Below the pieces are notes generated by a model that saw only the letters and a program-made list of their open reading frames with translations, was not told the DNA's origin and did not search any database. Positions 33,455 through 42,971 of a DNA stretch of 64,000 bases are shown piece by piece. Numbering within the stretch: the first letter of the stretch is position 1; each line of letters opens with the position of its first letter. Source of the DNA: CAYLLT01 sp964384465 (lineage in GTDB: Bacteria; Planctomycetota; Phycisphaerae; UBA1845; PWPN01); the NCBI GenBank assembly GCA_964384465.1, contig CAYLLT010000009.1, positions 17,746 to 81,745 of the forward strand, in the 5' to 3' direction. The position numbers and the translations under genes are program-made.

Positions 33455-34501
33455 GTGAAGCGATTGGTTAATACTGCGAAAGAATGGGTCCGGCCGGTGC
33501 AGCGCGGCGTGCTGTACCCGGTGCAGCACTGGTTCCGATTGAGCCGGTGGCAGCGGACGCGGCGCGGGGCGGTCGTGGTGAATTACCACGGGGTGGAGCC
33601 GCGCATCGAAGATCCGCGCATGCAGCCGTTCTGCGTGACAGCGGAACAATATCGGCAATCGCTGCGGGTGATCCTGGAGACGCACGAGGTTGTGCCGCTG
33701 GATCGCGTGACTGAGGCGATGGAACGCGGAGAATCGCCGTCGCCTCACTGGGCGGTGCTGACGTTCGACGACGGCTACGTCAATACGCTCACCGTGGCCC
33801 GGCCGATCCTGCACGAGTTCGGCGATCTGCCCGCGACGGTGTTCGTTTGTCCGGGACTGATCGGAAAGAGCGAGTGGCTGCCGGATACGCTGATTCGACT
33901 GGGTGTATTGTTTTTTCCGAAGAATACTATTGAACTGAAGACACTCGGTATGACATTTCCGTTGGGGTCAGGCCGCGGCCGGCTGCAAGCTTACAGTCAG
34001 TTGATTCAGCGGATGCGATCTCTTGAATACCCTGAACGATGCCAAGTGGTTCAAGAGTTCATCACGAGCCTGCCGGAACATCTGCGAGCTGATTTGACCC
34101 GCCGGTTTCATTCCGAGCAGCTTGTGAACTGGGAGCAGTTGCGCCGTCTGGCGGCGGAACCCAACATCCAGATCGGCGGGCACACGATGCATCACACGAT
34201 CCTGCACTCGGATCGATCCCCCGATGTGCTCGACGGCGAGATACGAGACTGCCGGGAAATACTGGAGAGCCAGTTGCAACGCGAGGTTCGACACTTCGCC
34301 TATCCGGGCGGGGCGCATTGTCCGGCGGCACAGGAGGCGGTCCGCTCGGCCGGATACCGCTCCGCACTCACCATCCGGCGGGGCGAAATCGTCAAAGGCG
34401 CTGATCTGTACCTGTTGCCGCGACTCACCACTTCGCCGCACCCGCTCGTGCTGCGGCGATGGCTGGCGCGGGCGGCGATGAACGGGGATGGGCAAAGATA
34501 G
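33455..34501 (+). CDS. Polysaccharide deacetylase (NodB-type)
   Basis: The 348-residue protein has the NodB domain: VVVNYHGVEP, LTFDDGYVNTL (catalytic and metal aspartates), GGHTMHHTIL (metal histidines) and HFAYPGGAHC. It should deacetylate N-acetylated glycan units, and is predicted cytoplasmic or membrane-associated since no signal peptide is seen. It starts on GTG at 33455. Similar proteins accompany exosortase-linked polysaccharide clusters, but no exosortase is present here. Confidence 0.88.
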   Translation: MKRLVNTAKEWVRPVQRGVLYPVQHWFRLSRWQRTRRGAVVVNYHGVEPRIEDPRMQPFCVTAEQYRQSLRVILETHEVVPLDRVTEAMERGESPSPHWAVLTFDDGYVNTLTVARPILHEFGDLPATVFVCPGLIGKSEWLPDTLIRLGVLFFPKNTIELKTLGMTFPLGSGRGRLQAYSQLIQRMRSLEYPERCQVVQEFITSLPEHLRADLTRRFHSEQLVNWEQLRRLAAEPNIQIGGHTMHHTILHSDRSPDVLDGEIRDCREILESQLQREVRHFAYPGGAHCPAAQEAVRSAGYRSALTIRRGEIVKGADLYLLPRLTTSPHPLVLRRWLARAAMNGDGQR

Positions 34502-34509
34502 CCCGACAT

Positions 34510-35586
34510 ATGCGGATTCTGTACTTCGGTTCCAAGGTCGGCAACAGCGGCTCACGCGTGAAGGGCATGCGCATGCTCGGTCACACGGTGGACTTTGTGT
34601 TCGAGCGCGGCGAGCCGCTCGACTATACGCTGCGCGTGCTCAAATCGCTGGAGTGGCGTCTGTGCAACGGGCCGACCACGCTGGTGTTCAATCACCTGAT
34701 GGTCAAGCGGGCGGTCGCGTATCAGCCGGACATCTTCTGGACGGAGATGGGCAAGCTCGTCTATCCGAGCACGATCCGAAAAATCCGCGAGCGGTGCGGC
34801 TGCATCATGGTCAACACCTACTCGGATGATTTCCTCGATCCGATGAAGCGCTCGCGACAGTACACGCGGTCGATACCCCATTATGATCACATCTTCACGC
34901 CGCGGAAAATCAACTTTCCGGAACTGTATGCATGCGGGGCACAAAGCGTGCACATGTTCTGGAAGGGCTATAATCCGGATATGCACTTTCCGGAAACACT
35001 CACGCCGGAGGAGATGAAGCTGTATGGCACGGACGTGGTCTTCATCGGCCACGGCGAGCCTTCGCGCGTCGAGCCTTTCAACCGATTGGCTGAGGTCATC
35101 CCCAACATGAAAGTGTGGGGCAACGAGTGGCACAAGTGCACGCTGCCGGAGCCGCTGCGGAGCAAAATACAATTCCGCGGCGCGGAGTTCGACGAGTATC
35201 GCAAGGCGATGTGCGGGGCGAAAATCGGCATCCAGTACCTCTCGCTTTGGGCGCGGGATGGGCAGGCGTCGCGATCGTTCGAGATACCAGCCTGCGGCGT
35301 GTTCATGCTGGCCGATCGTTCGGAGGAACATCAGGCCAGCTTTGAAGAGGGCAAGGAGGCGGAGTTCTTTTCCAGCACCGACGAGCTGGTGGACAAGGCG
35401 AAATTCTATCTGGCACACGATGATCTGCGTCGGCGCATTGCTCAGGCCGGGCATCGGCGGTGCGTCGAATCCGGGTACTCCAATTACGACAGAATCAAAA
35501 CCATGCTCGACGCCGTAACGGAACGTGTGCCATCCGCTCCGACGATCGAGGATTCGGCGAAACACAAGCCGGTGATGGGCGCCTGA
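34510..35586 (+). CDS. CgeB-like glycosyltransferase (family 1)
   Basis: The 358-residue protein starts MRILYFGSKVGNSGSRVKGM. It has ARDGQASRSFEIPACGVFML, the donor-site pattern of CgeB/DUF3880-type glycosyltransferases, and a final EFFSSTDELVDKAKFYL. The frame is open from 34459, but the ATG at 34510 gives the usual N-terminus. The stop shares a base with the next start (TGATG), so it is coupled to the polymerase gene. Confidence 0.82.
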   Translation: MRILYFGSKVGNSGSRVKGMRMLGHTVDFVFERGEPLDYTLRVLKSLEWRLCNGPTTLVFNHLMVKRAVAYQPDIFWTEMGKLVYPSTIRKIRERCGCIMVNTYSDDFLDPMKRSRQYTRSIPHYDHIFTPRKINFPELYACGAQSVHMFWKGYNPDMHFPETLTPEEMKLYGTDVVFIGHGEPSRVEPFNRLAEVIPNMKVWGNEWHKCTLPEPLRSKIQFRGAEFDEYRKAMCGAKIGIQYLSLWARDGQASRSFEIPACGVFMLADRSEEHQASFEEGKEAEFFSSTDELVDKAKFYLAHDDLRRRIAQAGHRRCVESGYSNYDRIKTMLDAVTERVPSAPTIEDSAKHKPVMGA

Positions 35587-36995
35587 TGTCTGAGTGGATT
35601 CAATTCATCTTCGCATTTCCGATGCTGGCGGCGGGTGTCGGTTGCTTCATCTGGGCGTTGATGCGGCCGGGGTCCATCGGGATGATCCGGCTGGCCCTGT
35701 TCTCGTTTGCGCTTCAGTTCTGCATCGGGCCGGTGCTCGCGCCGTTCAGCCCGAATGCGGGCGAATCGTTCGATAGCGCGGACGTCATCCTGGCGTTTCT
35801 GGGGATTTATGCCTTCTGGGGCGCCATCACGATGACCGCTCTGATATGGAGGGGCGGGCTGGACCCGATCCTGGTTGCGCGCGATCGAGGGCTCTCCAGT
35901 GAACGCGGGGTGTTCGCGTGTTTGATGGATGCGTCGCTGGCGACGGGGATGTTATCCGTCCTGGCGTTCTACTCCATCATCGCGACGATCCGGACCGTCA
36001 TGATCGTCAAATACGGCATCGTGCTCTCCGGTACGAATACGCTGGAGAAGGTGACCGCTCTGCCGTACATCGTGCTGGTGATCTACAAAACCTTTACCGC
36101 GCTGGGCATGGCTTTCGGATTTCTGGCCATGGTCAAGATTGTGTTCAAGCAGCCGGGGCGTCTGTGGTGCGTTCTCATCCTCCTTCTGGAGACGGCTTAT
36201 ACGTTCACGCAAGGGCGGCGGGCGCTGTTTGCGTACGCCATCCTGTTGCTTTTTGCCGTTCTGATCAAACACGGGCGCATGAAGTTGAAGCACGCGATCC
36301 TTGGCGGCATCGGATTTGTTATTCTCGTGCAGACGGTCTTCCCGTTCTTTTACAACATGCGTATCCAATGGCAGAGCAATTACCAAGCCGGTCCCTCGAT
36401 ATGGATGTCCGAGGCGTGGAAGATGACCTTGACCGGCGGCACGTATGGCGAAGAGAAGCGCAAGTATACGAACAGCCTGACGCAGCGCCTCAATGCGCTC
36501 TCGCTCAATTACATGGTCGCGAACCGGCTGAACAATGGGTTCAACCCCGTCTATGGAGAATTCATCAAGTTGGCGACGCTGACGGCGATACCGCGATTCA
36601 TGTTCCCCAACAAACTTTCAACTATCGGCGGTGATGATGAATTGATGGTCTACCGGATGAACATTCCCGGCAAGGATCTGTACAGCAATCTTCCCGCCTT
36701 CGCCCTGGCCGACTTCGGTCTGCTGGGCGGCGCGATCTATGGCCTGGTCTTCGCCCTGGCGCTACGGACATTTGAGGTGATGATGAAGGCGCTGTACCGG
36801 CGGAGTTCGCTGGGCGCGTTCGCCGTTTTCAGCGTGGCCATCTCGGGCATGGTGTTGCAGATGGAGTTCCCCCCGGGGCCGTTCGCCAACGACACCCGGC
36901 TGATCTGTATTGTCTATGTTGGTTTTTACCTCTGGTCGTCCATTTTCGGCGGCAGTCGGATGCCTGAAGCGTATGGATATGCTCCACAGGGTTAG
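35586..36995 (+). CDS. Wzy-like O-antigen/polysaccharide polymerase
   Basis: The 469-residue membrane protein has about ten or more hydrophobic helices with a large loop around residues 270-370 (YNMRIQWQSNYQAG and FPNKLSTIGGDDELMVYRM), a layout typical of Wzy polymerases, which join repeat units in the periplasm. Sequence identity in this family is low, so the assignment rests on topology and context. Confidence 0.7.
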   Translation: MSEWIQFIFAFPMLAAGVGCFIWALMRPGSIGMIRLALFSFALQFCIGPVLAPFSPNAGESFDSADVILAFLGIYAFWGAITMTALIWRGGLDPILVARDRGLSSERGVFACLMDASLATGMLSVLAFYSIIATIRTVMIVKYGIVLSGTNTLEKVTALPYIVLVIYKTFTALGMAFGFLAMVKIVFKQPGRLWCVLILLLETAYTFTQGRRALFAYAILLLFAVLIKHGRMKLKHAILGGIGFVILVQTVFPFFYNMRIQWQSNYQAGPSIWMSEAWKMTLTGGTYGEEKRKYTNSLTQRLNALSLNYMVANRLNNGFNPVYGEFIKLATLTAIPRFMFPNKLSTIGGDDELMVYRMNIPGKDLYSNLPAFALADFGLLGGAIYGLVFALALRTFEVMMKALYRRSSLGAFAVFSVAISGMVLQMEFPPGPFANDTRLICIVYVGFYLWSSIFGGSRMPEAYGYAPQG

Positions 36996-37057
36996 TTCGC
37001 TGTTCAGGACGTCTCACACGTTGACCTCCAAAACGCTGAGCCTGGTCAAACACGACA

Positions 37058-39514
37058 TTGCGATGGATTACTGATTTGCTGCGACGCCACGGCGGTGGAT
37101 GGTGGGGAACACGGTTTCTCCTGTTGCTGACCGCTCTTTCGGGGCCGGTATGGGCGGCCTCACGAACGACCATCGTGATTCCGGAGCCGGCGACGAAACA
37201 GCGGAAGGAATCGGCTCAACTACTCCAAATCTATATTCGCGAAGGCGCCGGGAAGGAGGTGCCCATCGCCGCGGCATCCGGTGACGGCCTGACCATCCAT
37301 GTGGGGCGGAGCGCGTACGTGGACGGGTTGGGGCTCAATCTGGACTCGCTCGACGACGACGGGTTTGTGATGAAGGGGATCGATGAGCGGAACTACGTGA
37401 TCGCCGGCCCGACGGAATACGGCACGGAATACGGCGTCTATGAATTTCTGGAGAGATACCTGGGCGTTCGCTGGCTTTTTCCGAGTGAGCTGGGGACGGA
37501 TGTTCCGAAGTCCTCATCGCTGAAAGTCCCGCCGGATGAGGTCCGCCAGCAGCCCGCCTTCATCTCCCGCGAAATGTCCGGCTTCAACGGGGCCGTTCAG
37601 TGGGAATGGGCGCGCCGCAACCGGATGCGCAGCCGGATCGAATTCCATCACAACCTGTATCGTCTGTTTCCGCCCAGCCGCCATGTCCGAACGCATCCGG
37701 AGTTTTATCCGCTGATTCAGGGGCAGCGCTTACTGCCGCGCGATGATGAGGATCAGTCCTGGCAGCCGAACTTTTCGGCGCCGGGGATCGTGGACGAGGC
37801 GGCCGATTACATCAAACACTGGTTCAGCCGCCACCCGGACCAGAAATACTTCTCATTGGGAGTCAATGACGGCAACCGCTTCGACGAATCGCCCGCCTCG
37901 CTGGCCCGCGAGAGCGGCCGGCCCAACTACCTCGGCCGGCGAAACGTTTCGGACAACTACTACCGCTGGTGCAACGATGTGGTTGAGAAGGTGCTCGAAA
38001 AATATCCGGACAAATACTTTGGCTGTCTGGCCTACAACCTGGTGGCGGACCCGCCCGGATTCAAACTGAACTCCCACATCATCCCGTTTCTGACGTATGA
38101 ACGAATGCGCTGGTGCGATCCCGAGCTGCGGCGCATCGGCCACGACGTGACCGAGCGGTGGGCAAAGGCGGCGGCAATTTTTGGATTTTACGATTACGCC
38201 TACGGTCAATGCTATTGTGTACCGCGGGTCTACCCGCATTTGATGGCCGAGTACCTGCGGTATGGGCGGGACCAGGGCGTTCGCGTGCATTATGCCGAGT
38301 TGTCCCCCAACTGGGGCGAGGGGCCCAAGCCGTACGTCTATTTGAAATTGCAGTGGAACCCGGACCTCGACGTCGATGAACTGCTCAATGATTGGTATAC
38401 GCGGTGCGTGGGGCCCGAAGCCGCGCCGCTGTTGAAAGAGTACTATGCGATCTGGGAACGATTCTGGACGCAGGATATCCAGAAATCGAAATGGTGGGAC
38501 CGAACCGGACAATATGTGGACAGCCTGGACACGGCGTACATGATGGATGTCCGGGAGGCGGACATTCGCAAGAGCCGTGAGCTGCTGGATCACTGTGTGG
38601 CCAAGGCCGGCACCGAATTGCAGCGAAAACGGGCGGAACTCCTGCGGGCGGCGTTCGAATACTATGAGGCTTCGGTACTGGCCTATCAGCCGAATGTACT
38701 CGCCCGCACCCAGCGCATCCGAAATGAAGCCGATGCGCTGACCGTTGTCGGCCAGGTGTCCGACGCGATCCAGATGAACCAGCGCCGGGCGGAGCTGACG
38801 CGGCAGACCCGCAAACACCCCGTACTCGATCAGAACCAGGGAATGGATCAGCAGCCGCGGTTGAGCGGTGAGTTGTGGCATGCGGACCTGCTGTGGCATC
38901 TGCTGGATTGGGCGGGACGCGCTCCCGCGGTGCGTTCCAAGTTGCAAAGCCTGACGGACTTTCGCGCACCGGCCGTGCAGAAGAACGTGGATATTCTGCT
39001 GGCGCTGGTCGACGGTCGCGCGGAGCGGGTGTCCGCGAATTTCTCCTTCGAAGAGAGCGGCATGGAACCGTGGCACGAGCGATGGGAGGTGCAAAACGGC
39101 ACCATGAAACCCGCCGCCGGCACCGCGCACACGGGGGCGCGCAGCATGTTGTGTGAGGGGACCGAGCGCGCGGGCGTCATGCAGTTTGTCCCCGCTCGTG
39201 CCGGAGATTACGTCGCGGTGGTGTTCGCGCTGGTTCCAGAGGGACAAATGTCGGCAGGAGAAGTTGGATTGAACGCCCAGCCTGTATCCGGAAAGAGGAC
39301 CTTGTGGGGCCCGACGCTGAAACGCAAGACAGTGCCCGGTGAATGGACGCCGCTGGTACATCCGGTGCAGATCCCGGCGCAAATCGATGGATCTGCGATC
39401 GATCAGGTCTTCCTGTTTGTGTATGCCGCCGGATTCAAACCGGGAGAGCGTGTCTACCTGGATGATGTGGCGCTATACCGTTTGCCGGGTTCGGCAGCGC
39501 GAGGAGCCAATTGA
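37058..39514 (+). CDS. DUF4838-domain exported glycosidase-like protein
   Basis: The 818-residue protein begins on TTG with a signal peptide ending near residue 33 (LLLLTALSGPVWA). TTIVIPEPATKQRKESAQLL to FLERYLGVRWLFPSE is the GH67-N/GH20b-like beta domain. DUF4838 follows at about residues 165-450 with YFSLGVNDGNRFDE and HYAELSPNWGEG. A C-terminal carbohydrate-binding-like jelly roll begins near residue 665 (VSANFSFEESGMEPW). Relatives are alpha-glucuronidase or hexosaminidase-like. Within this operon it could trim or degrade the secreted glycan. It overlaps the next gene by four bases. Confidence 0.8.
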   Translation: MRWITDLLRRHGGGWWGTRFLLLLTALSGPVWAASRTTIVIPEPATKQRKESAQLLQIYIREGAGKEVPIAAASGDGLTIHVGRSAYVDGLGLNLDSLDDDGFVMKGIDERNYVIAGPTEYGTEYGVYEFLERYLGVRWLFPSELGTDVPKSSSLKVPPDEVRQQPAFISREMSGFNGAVQWEWARRNRMRSRIEFHHNLYRLFPPSRHVRTHPEFYPLIQGQRLLPRDDEDQSWQPNFSAPGIVDEAADYIKHWFSRHPDQKYFSLGVNDGNRFDESPASLARESGRPNYLGRRNVSDNYYRWCNDVVEKVLEKYPDKYFGCLAYNLVADPPGFKLNSHIIPFLTYERMRWCDPELRRIGHDVTERWAKAAAIFGFYDYAYGQCYCVPRVYPHLMAEYLRYGRDQGVRVHYAELSPNWGEGPKPYVYLKLQWNPDLDVDELLNDWYTRCVGPEAAPLLKEYYAIWERFWTQDIQKSKWWDRTGQYVDSLDTAYMMDVREADIRKSRELLDHCVAKAGTELQRKRAELLRAAFEYYEASVLAYQPNVLARTQRIRNEADALTVVGQVSDAIQMNQRRAELTRQTRKHPVLDQNQGMDQQPRLSGELWHADLLWHLLDWAGRAPAVRSKLQSLTDFRAPAVQKNVDILLALVDGRAERVSANFSFEESGMEPWHERWEVQNGTMKPAAGTAHTGARSMLCEGTERAGVMQFVPARAGDYVAVVFALVPEGQMSAGEVGLNAQPVSGKRTLWGPTLKRKTVPGEWTPLVHPVQIPAQIDGSAIDQVFLFVYAAGFKPGERVYLDDVALYRLPGSAARGAN

Positions 39515-40722
39515 AGTATCTGGTAGCGGTGGACGACTGCTTCCTCGATGTGCCCGGGGGGATGGGGCGCGTAGCGTGGGACATCGCTCTGGTGATGCGC
39601 GATCACGGGCACGACGTGAGCTTGATTTGTGCCGGAAAGTCGCCGAATGTGCCGGCGGTGCAGCAGGCTGAGGGCATCCGAATTGTTCGCTATGCCAAAC
39701 CCGTCTTGTCGAAGTGGCACCCGCTGGTGGCACATCGCAACATACGGGCGGCAGCCAAGACGGCGCGCGACGTGCTCGCGGCGGAGCGCTGGGACGTCGC
39801 GCACATCCATTCGACGTTCACCGGCCTCGGCGTGATACGGGTACTCGGCGCAGGACCTCGATATGTATATACCATGCACTCGCCGATGGTGCTTGAGCAG
39901 CGGATCAATTGGAGCAGCCAGGGATGGGCGGGGCGATTGAAGCTGCTCTTCGGACAGGAACAGCTCAGGAAGTTGGAGGGCGAGGCCCTGAAACCATGTG
40001 CGGCCATCCACACACTGTCTCACTTCACCAAGACACAGGTGGAGCATTTCCACGGGCTGGGCGATCGCGTCACCGTGATCCCTCATTGGCGGCGTCGCGA
40101 ACTGAAGCGTGAGTATTCCAAGCAGCAGGCTCGTGAATTGCTGGGCTGGCCGGCGGACGCGAAAATCCTCTTCACGCTGCGAGGCCACGTGCCGCGGAAT
40201 GGGCTGGATATCGGGATCCGGGCCGTGGCGCCGCTGGCGAGAGAGGACAAATGCTGGTTCATGATCGGCGGCGGCGGCCGACTGAGACCGGCCCTGGAGA
40301 AACTGGCGGCGGACCTCGGCGTTTCGCATCGGATCAAATTCCTGGGCAGAATCCCGGATGAGCAACTGAATCTGGCGTATCAGGCGGCGGACTTATTTCT
40401 TCTCCCGACGCTGGCGCTCGAGTGTTTCGGGCTGATTACACTGGAGGCGTTCGCCTTCGGCTGTCCGGTGTTGAGTACCGATGCCGGCGCCATCCCCGAG
40501 ACCATGATTCCCATCATGCCGGAGTTCGTTGTGCCCGCGGGCGATGTGCGGGCGTTGCACGACAAGCTGGAGGCATTCCTGCTGGGCCGGCTTGTCCCGC
40601 CATCACCGGAGCAACTGGTGAACTATACGCGGGAACGTTTCGACCCTTCCGTGGTGATCCCCTCCTTTTTGAAGCTGCTGGGACATACCTCCTGCCCAAC
40701 TCACCAGGAGGCCGGCGCATGA
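39511..40722 (+). CDS. Glycosyltransferase family 4
   Basis: A 403-residue GT-B enzyme starting on TTG with GAGGAG ahead. DVPGGMGRVAWDIALVMRD is the acceptor-side glycine loop. The donor domain has RGHVPRNGLDIGIRAV, WFMIGGGGRLRP, FLGRIPDEQLNLAYQAAD and LECFGLITLEAFAFG (E-x7-E). Its end overlaps the next start by ATGA. Confidence 0.9.
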   Translation: MKYLVAVDDCFLDVPGGMGRVAWDIALVMRDHGHDVSLICAGKSPNVPAVQQAEGIRIVRYAKPVLSKWHPLVAHRNIRAAAKTARDVLAAERWDVAHIHSTFTGLGVIRVLGAGPRYVYTMHSPMVLEQRINWSSQGWAGRLKLLFGQEQLRKLEGEALKPCAAIHTLSHFTKTQVEHFHGLGDRVTVIPHWRRRELKREYSKQQARELLGWPADAKILFTLRGHVPRNGLDIGIRAVAPLAREDKCWFMIGGGGRLRPALEKLAADLGVSHRIKFLGRIPDEQLNLAYQAADLFLLPTLALECFGLITLEAFAFGCPVLSTDAGAIPETMIPIMPEFVVPAGDVRALHDKLEAFLLGRLVPPSPEQLVNYTRERFDPSVVIPSFLKLLGHTSCPTHQEAGA

Positions 40723-41654
40723 CCAATCGCAGAGACGAAACCGTTCCGCAGGGTTTCTCTCATCCAACCGCCCTGCCGCAATCAGACGAGCAGGCTCGCC
40801 AATGGCAGGAGGCCAACCGCCAATGGTGGGAACAGCACCCCATGCGGTACGACTGGAAGCAGGAAATCGGTCACGAAGAGTTCTCCGAGGGCTTCTACGA
40901 CGAGATCGATCGCCGCTTCTTATCCGTTGCGAAGCAGTTTATGCCGTGGAAGCGGGAGCCGTTCGATCAGCTCATTCCATTTGATACTCTGGGAAGCAGG
41001 GATGTTCTGGAGATCGGGGTCGGGAACGGCAGTCATGCCCAACTGCTGGCCAGGTACGCCCGGTCGTTCACCGGCATCGATCTGACGGAGTACGCGGTCA
41101 GGAGCACGCAACAGCGCCTCCAATGGCGGGGACTCAAGGGAACCGTCATACGCATGGACGCGGAGCAGATGGATTTTGCGGATAATAGTTTCGACTTCAT
41201 CTGGACGTGGGGGGTCATCCATCACTCATCAAATACACGCAATGTGCTCAAGGAAATGAACCGGGTGATGCGGCCGGGCGGCGAGGCGGTCACCATGGTC
41301 TATCACCGGAACATCTGGGGATGGTACGTCGTTTCAGGCTTCATCAACGGCATCCTCCGGGGGAGATTGTTCAGGACGGGATCATTGCACGGGACCGCGC
41401 AACAAACGACGGACGGTGCGATCGCCCGGTACTACACGGATGCGGAATGGGTGGATCTGGTCAAAGAGTTTTTCGAGGTGGAGGAGATCAGGATTTACGG
41501 CAGCAAACCCGAATTGGTACCTCTTCCTGGAGGGCGACTGAAACGGGCGGTTATGGCGATCATACCGGACGCGTTCGCGCGGTTCTTAACCAACCGCTGT
41601 CAGATGGGGCAGTTTCTTTGCTCGCGCCTGAAGAAACGATCATCGTCCCCGTAA
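40719..41654 (+). CDS. SAM-dependent methyltransferase (type 11)
   Basis: The 311-residue protein has VLEIGVGNGSHAQLLARYA (motif I), GIDLTEYAV, and MDFADNSFDFIWTWGVIHHS. The start at 40719 follows CCAGGAGG and overlaps the previous stop; a frame open from 40422 is only a shadow of the preceding gene. An N-terminal WWEQHPMRYDW segment is typical of sugar or small-molecule methyltransferases in polysaccharide loci. Confidence 0.88.
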   Translation: MTNRRDETVPQGFSHPTALPQSDEQARQWQEANRQWWEQHPMRYDWKQEIGHEEFSEGFYDEIDRRFLSVAKQFMPWKREPFDQLIPFDTLGSRDVLEIGVGNGSHAQLLARYARSFTGIDLTEYAVRSTQQRLQWRGLKGTVIRMDAEQMDFADNSFDFIWTWGVIHHSSNTRNVLKEMNRVMRPGGEAVTMVYHRNIWGWYVVSGFINGILRGRLFRTGSLHGTAQQTTDGAIARYYTDAEWVDLVKEFFEVEEIRIYGSKPELVPLPGGRLKRAVMAIIPDAFARFLTNRCQMGQFLCSRLKKRSSSP

Positions 41655-41677
41655 ACCGATCACCTCAGACCGGCGAA

Positions 41678-41754
41678 AGAAAAAGGGGTCAGGTACATTT
41701 TGCCGGAACGGCCCGAAGGGTGCTTCGCACAAAATGTACCTGACCCCTTTTTCT
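41678..41754. repeat. Perfect 24-bp inverted repeat, terminator-like
   Basis: AGAAAAAGGGGTCAGGTACA plus TTTT at 41678-41701 is mirrored exactly at 41731-41754 across a 29-base GC-rich loop. The stem begins with A5 and ends with T5, so the RNA hairpin could act as an intrinsic terminator in either direction. The same wording (GGGGTCAGG) appears near 730-740 at the left end of the window. It is probably a dispersed intergenic element. Confidence 0.8.
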
Positions 41755-41772
41755 CCCCGTTCATCTACCAAC

Positions 41773-42954
41773 ATGCGACTGGCCGTCAATGCGGTTTCGA
41801 TTGCTGCGGGTGGGGGCGTCAACGGCCTGGTAGGTTATCTGAAGGCCTGGCAGGAGATTGGGGCTGACCTGGACATCAGCTTATATGCCTCTCGCGAGGA
41901 GGTCATCGAGGCGGTGCGGGCAGCGCGGCCCGACATCCGCATCGTGCCATTCGCGCTGGGGGCTTCGTCGGGTCGGCACTTTTTCCTTCAGCAGGTCGCG
42001 CTGGGAAAAGAGATCGAGCAGAGTGGCGCGGACGTGGTGATGACCACGCAGACGGACGTGGGCCGATGCCGGATTCCTCAGTTGATTCACCATCGCAATT
42101 TGAAGCGATTCGAGTACGACAGCCCGCTTCCGCGAATCCGACGCGGGCAGCTTGGGGAAGCCGTGAAGGACCTCACCGCCCGCCGGTCGCTGCGCCGCTC
42201 GAAGTGCAACGTTTTCATCTCGGACCACCTTCGCCGGCAGGCCGAGCGACTGGTTCCCGAATCCGCGCCATTTAACCACGTCATCTACAACGGCCTGTCC
42301 GATGACGCCATCCGCGCGGCCGAGGTTCATATCGAAGGTTGGCAAGGTCAGCCGCATCTGGTGGCGATTCAAACGCCTGTCGAGCACAAGGACAATCCGA
42401 CGCTGTTGCGGACGCTGGCTTATCTCCTCAAGGCAGAGCCGGATGTGCCCTGGCAACTGAGTATCGCCGGCGCGTGCGACTGGTCGGAAGTCAAAAAAAT
42501 GGCCGCCGATTTGGGCGTGCTGGATCGCATCCGATTCCTGGGTTATGTCTCGCACGAGCAGTTGGACCCGATCCTGCGTCAGTCGGTTTGCCTGGTTTTC
42601 ACCAGCGTGCTGGAGGGTTTCGGCAACCCGCCGATCGAAGCGATGGCCCGGAGCTGCCCGACCGTGGCCTGCAATGTGACCGCCATGCCGGAGGTGATCG
42701 GCGATGCCGGCCTGCTGGTCGAGCCGCGGCAGGCGGAGCAGTTCGGTGAGGCTGTTCGGCGCCTCTATCACGACCGCCCGCTGCGTCAGTCGCTCGTCGA
42801 GCGGGGGCTGGAACGCATCAAACGCTTCCGCTGGACGGACTCGGCGACACGAATGTTGGAGTTGCTCGCAGGGATCGCGGACTCGAATAGGCCATCCGAA
42901 CCCCGCACGCCAGTGCGGGGCCCGGCCCACCACTCGCGTGGTGGGTTCGGATAG
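41773..42954 (+). CDS. Glycosyltransferase family 4 with repeat-encoded C-terminus
   Basis: A 393-residue GT-B enzyme: AVNAVSIAAGGGVNGLVGYL, then HLVAIQTPVEHKDNPTLLR, FLGYVSHEQLDPILRQSV and EGFGNPPIEAMARSCP. The last 20 or so residues (from RPSEPRTPVRG) are encoded by the double hairpin at 42894-42952, so the natural end is nearer ELLAGIADS. The ATG at 41773 follows the inverted repeat at 41678; the frame upstream of it only reads that repeat. Confidence 0.88.
   Translation: MRLAVNAVSIAAGGGVNGLVGYLKAWQEIGADLDISLYASREEVIEAVRAARPDIRIVPFALGASSGRHFFLQQVALGKEIEQSGADVVMTTQTDVGRCRIPQLIHHRNLKRFEYDSPLPRIRRGQLGEAVKDLTARRSLRRSKCNVFISDHLRRQAERLVPESAPFNHVIYNGLSDDAIRAAEVHIEGWQGQPHLVAIQTPVEHKDNPTLLRTLAYLLKAEPDVPWQLSIAGACDWSEVKKMAADLGVLDRIRFLGYVSHEQLDPILRQSVCLVFTSVLEGFGNPPIEAMARSCPTVACNVTAMPEVIGDAGLLVEPRQAEQFGEAVRRLYHDRPLRQSLVERGLERIKRFRWTDSATRMLELLAGIADSNRPSEPRTPVRGPAHHSRGGFG
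42894..42952. repeat. Cruciform-type repeat with two hairpins
   Basis: ATCCGAA/TTCGGAT at the ends encloses CCCCGCACGCCAGTGCGGGG (42901-42920) and CCCACCAC/GTGGTGGG (42926-42945). It forms the 3' end of the preceding glycosyltransferase gene, stop at 42952-42954, and ends 17 bases before the asnB start. Confidence 0.8.
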
Positions 42955-42971
42955 CGGGTTCAAGGTGTAAT

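Noticed and set aside
37853..39382. 509-codon minus-strand open frame
   Set aside because: It is the shadow of the DUF4838 gene with no motif of its own.
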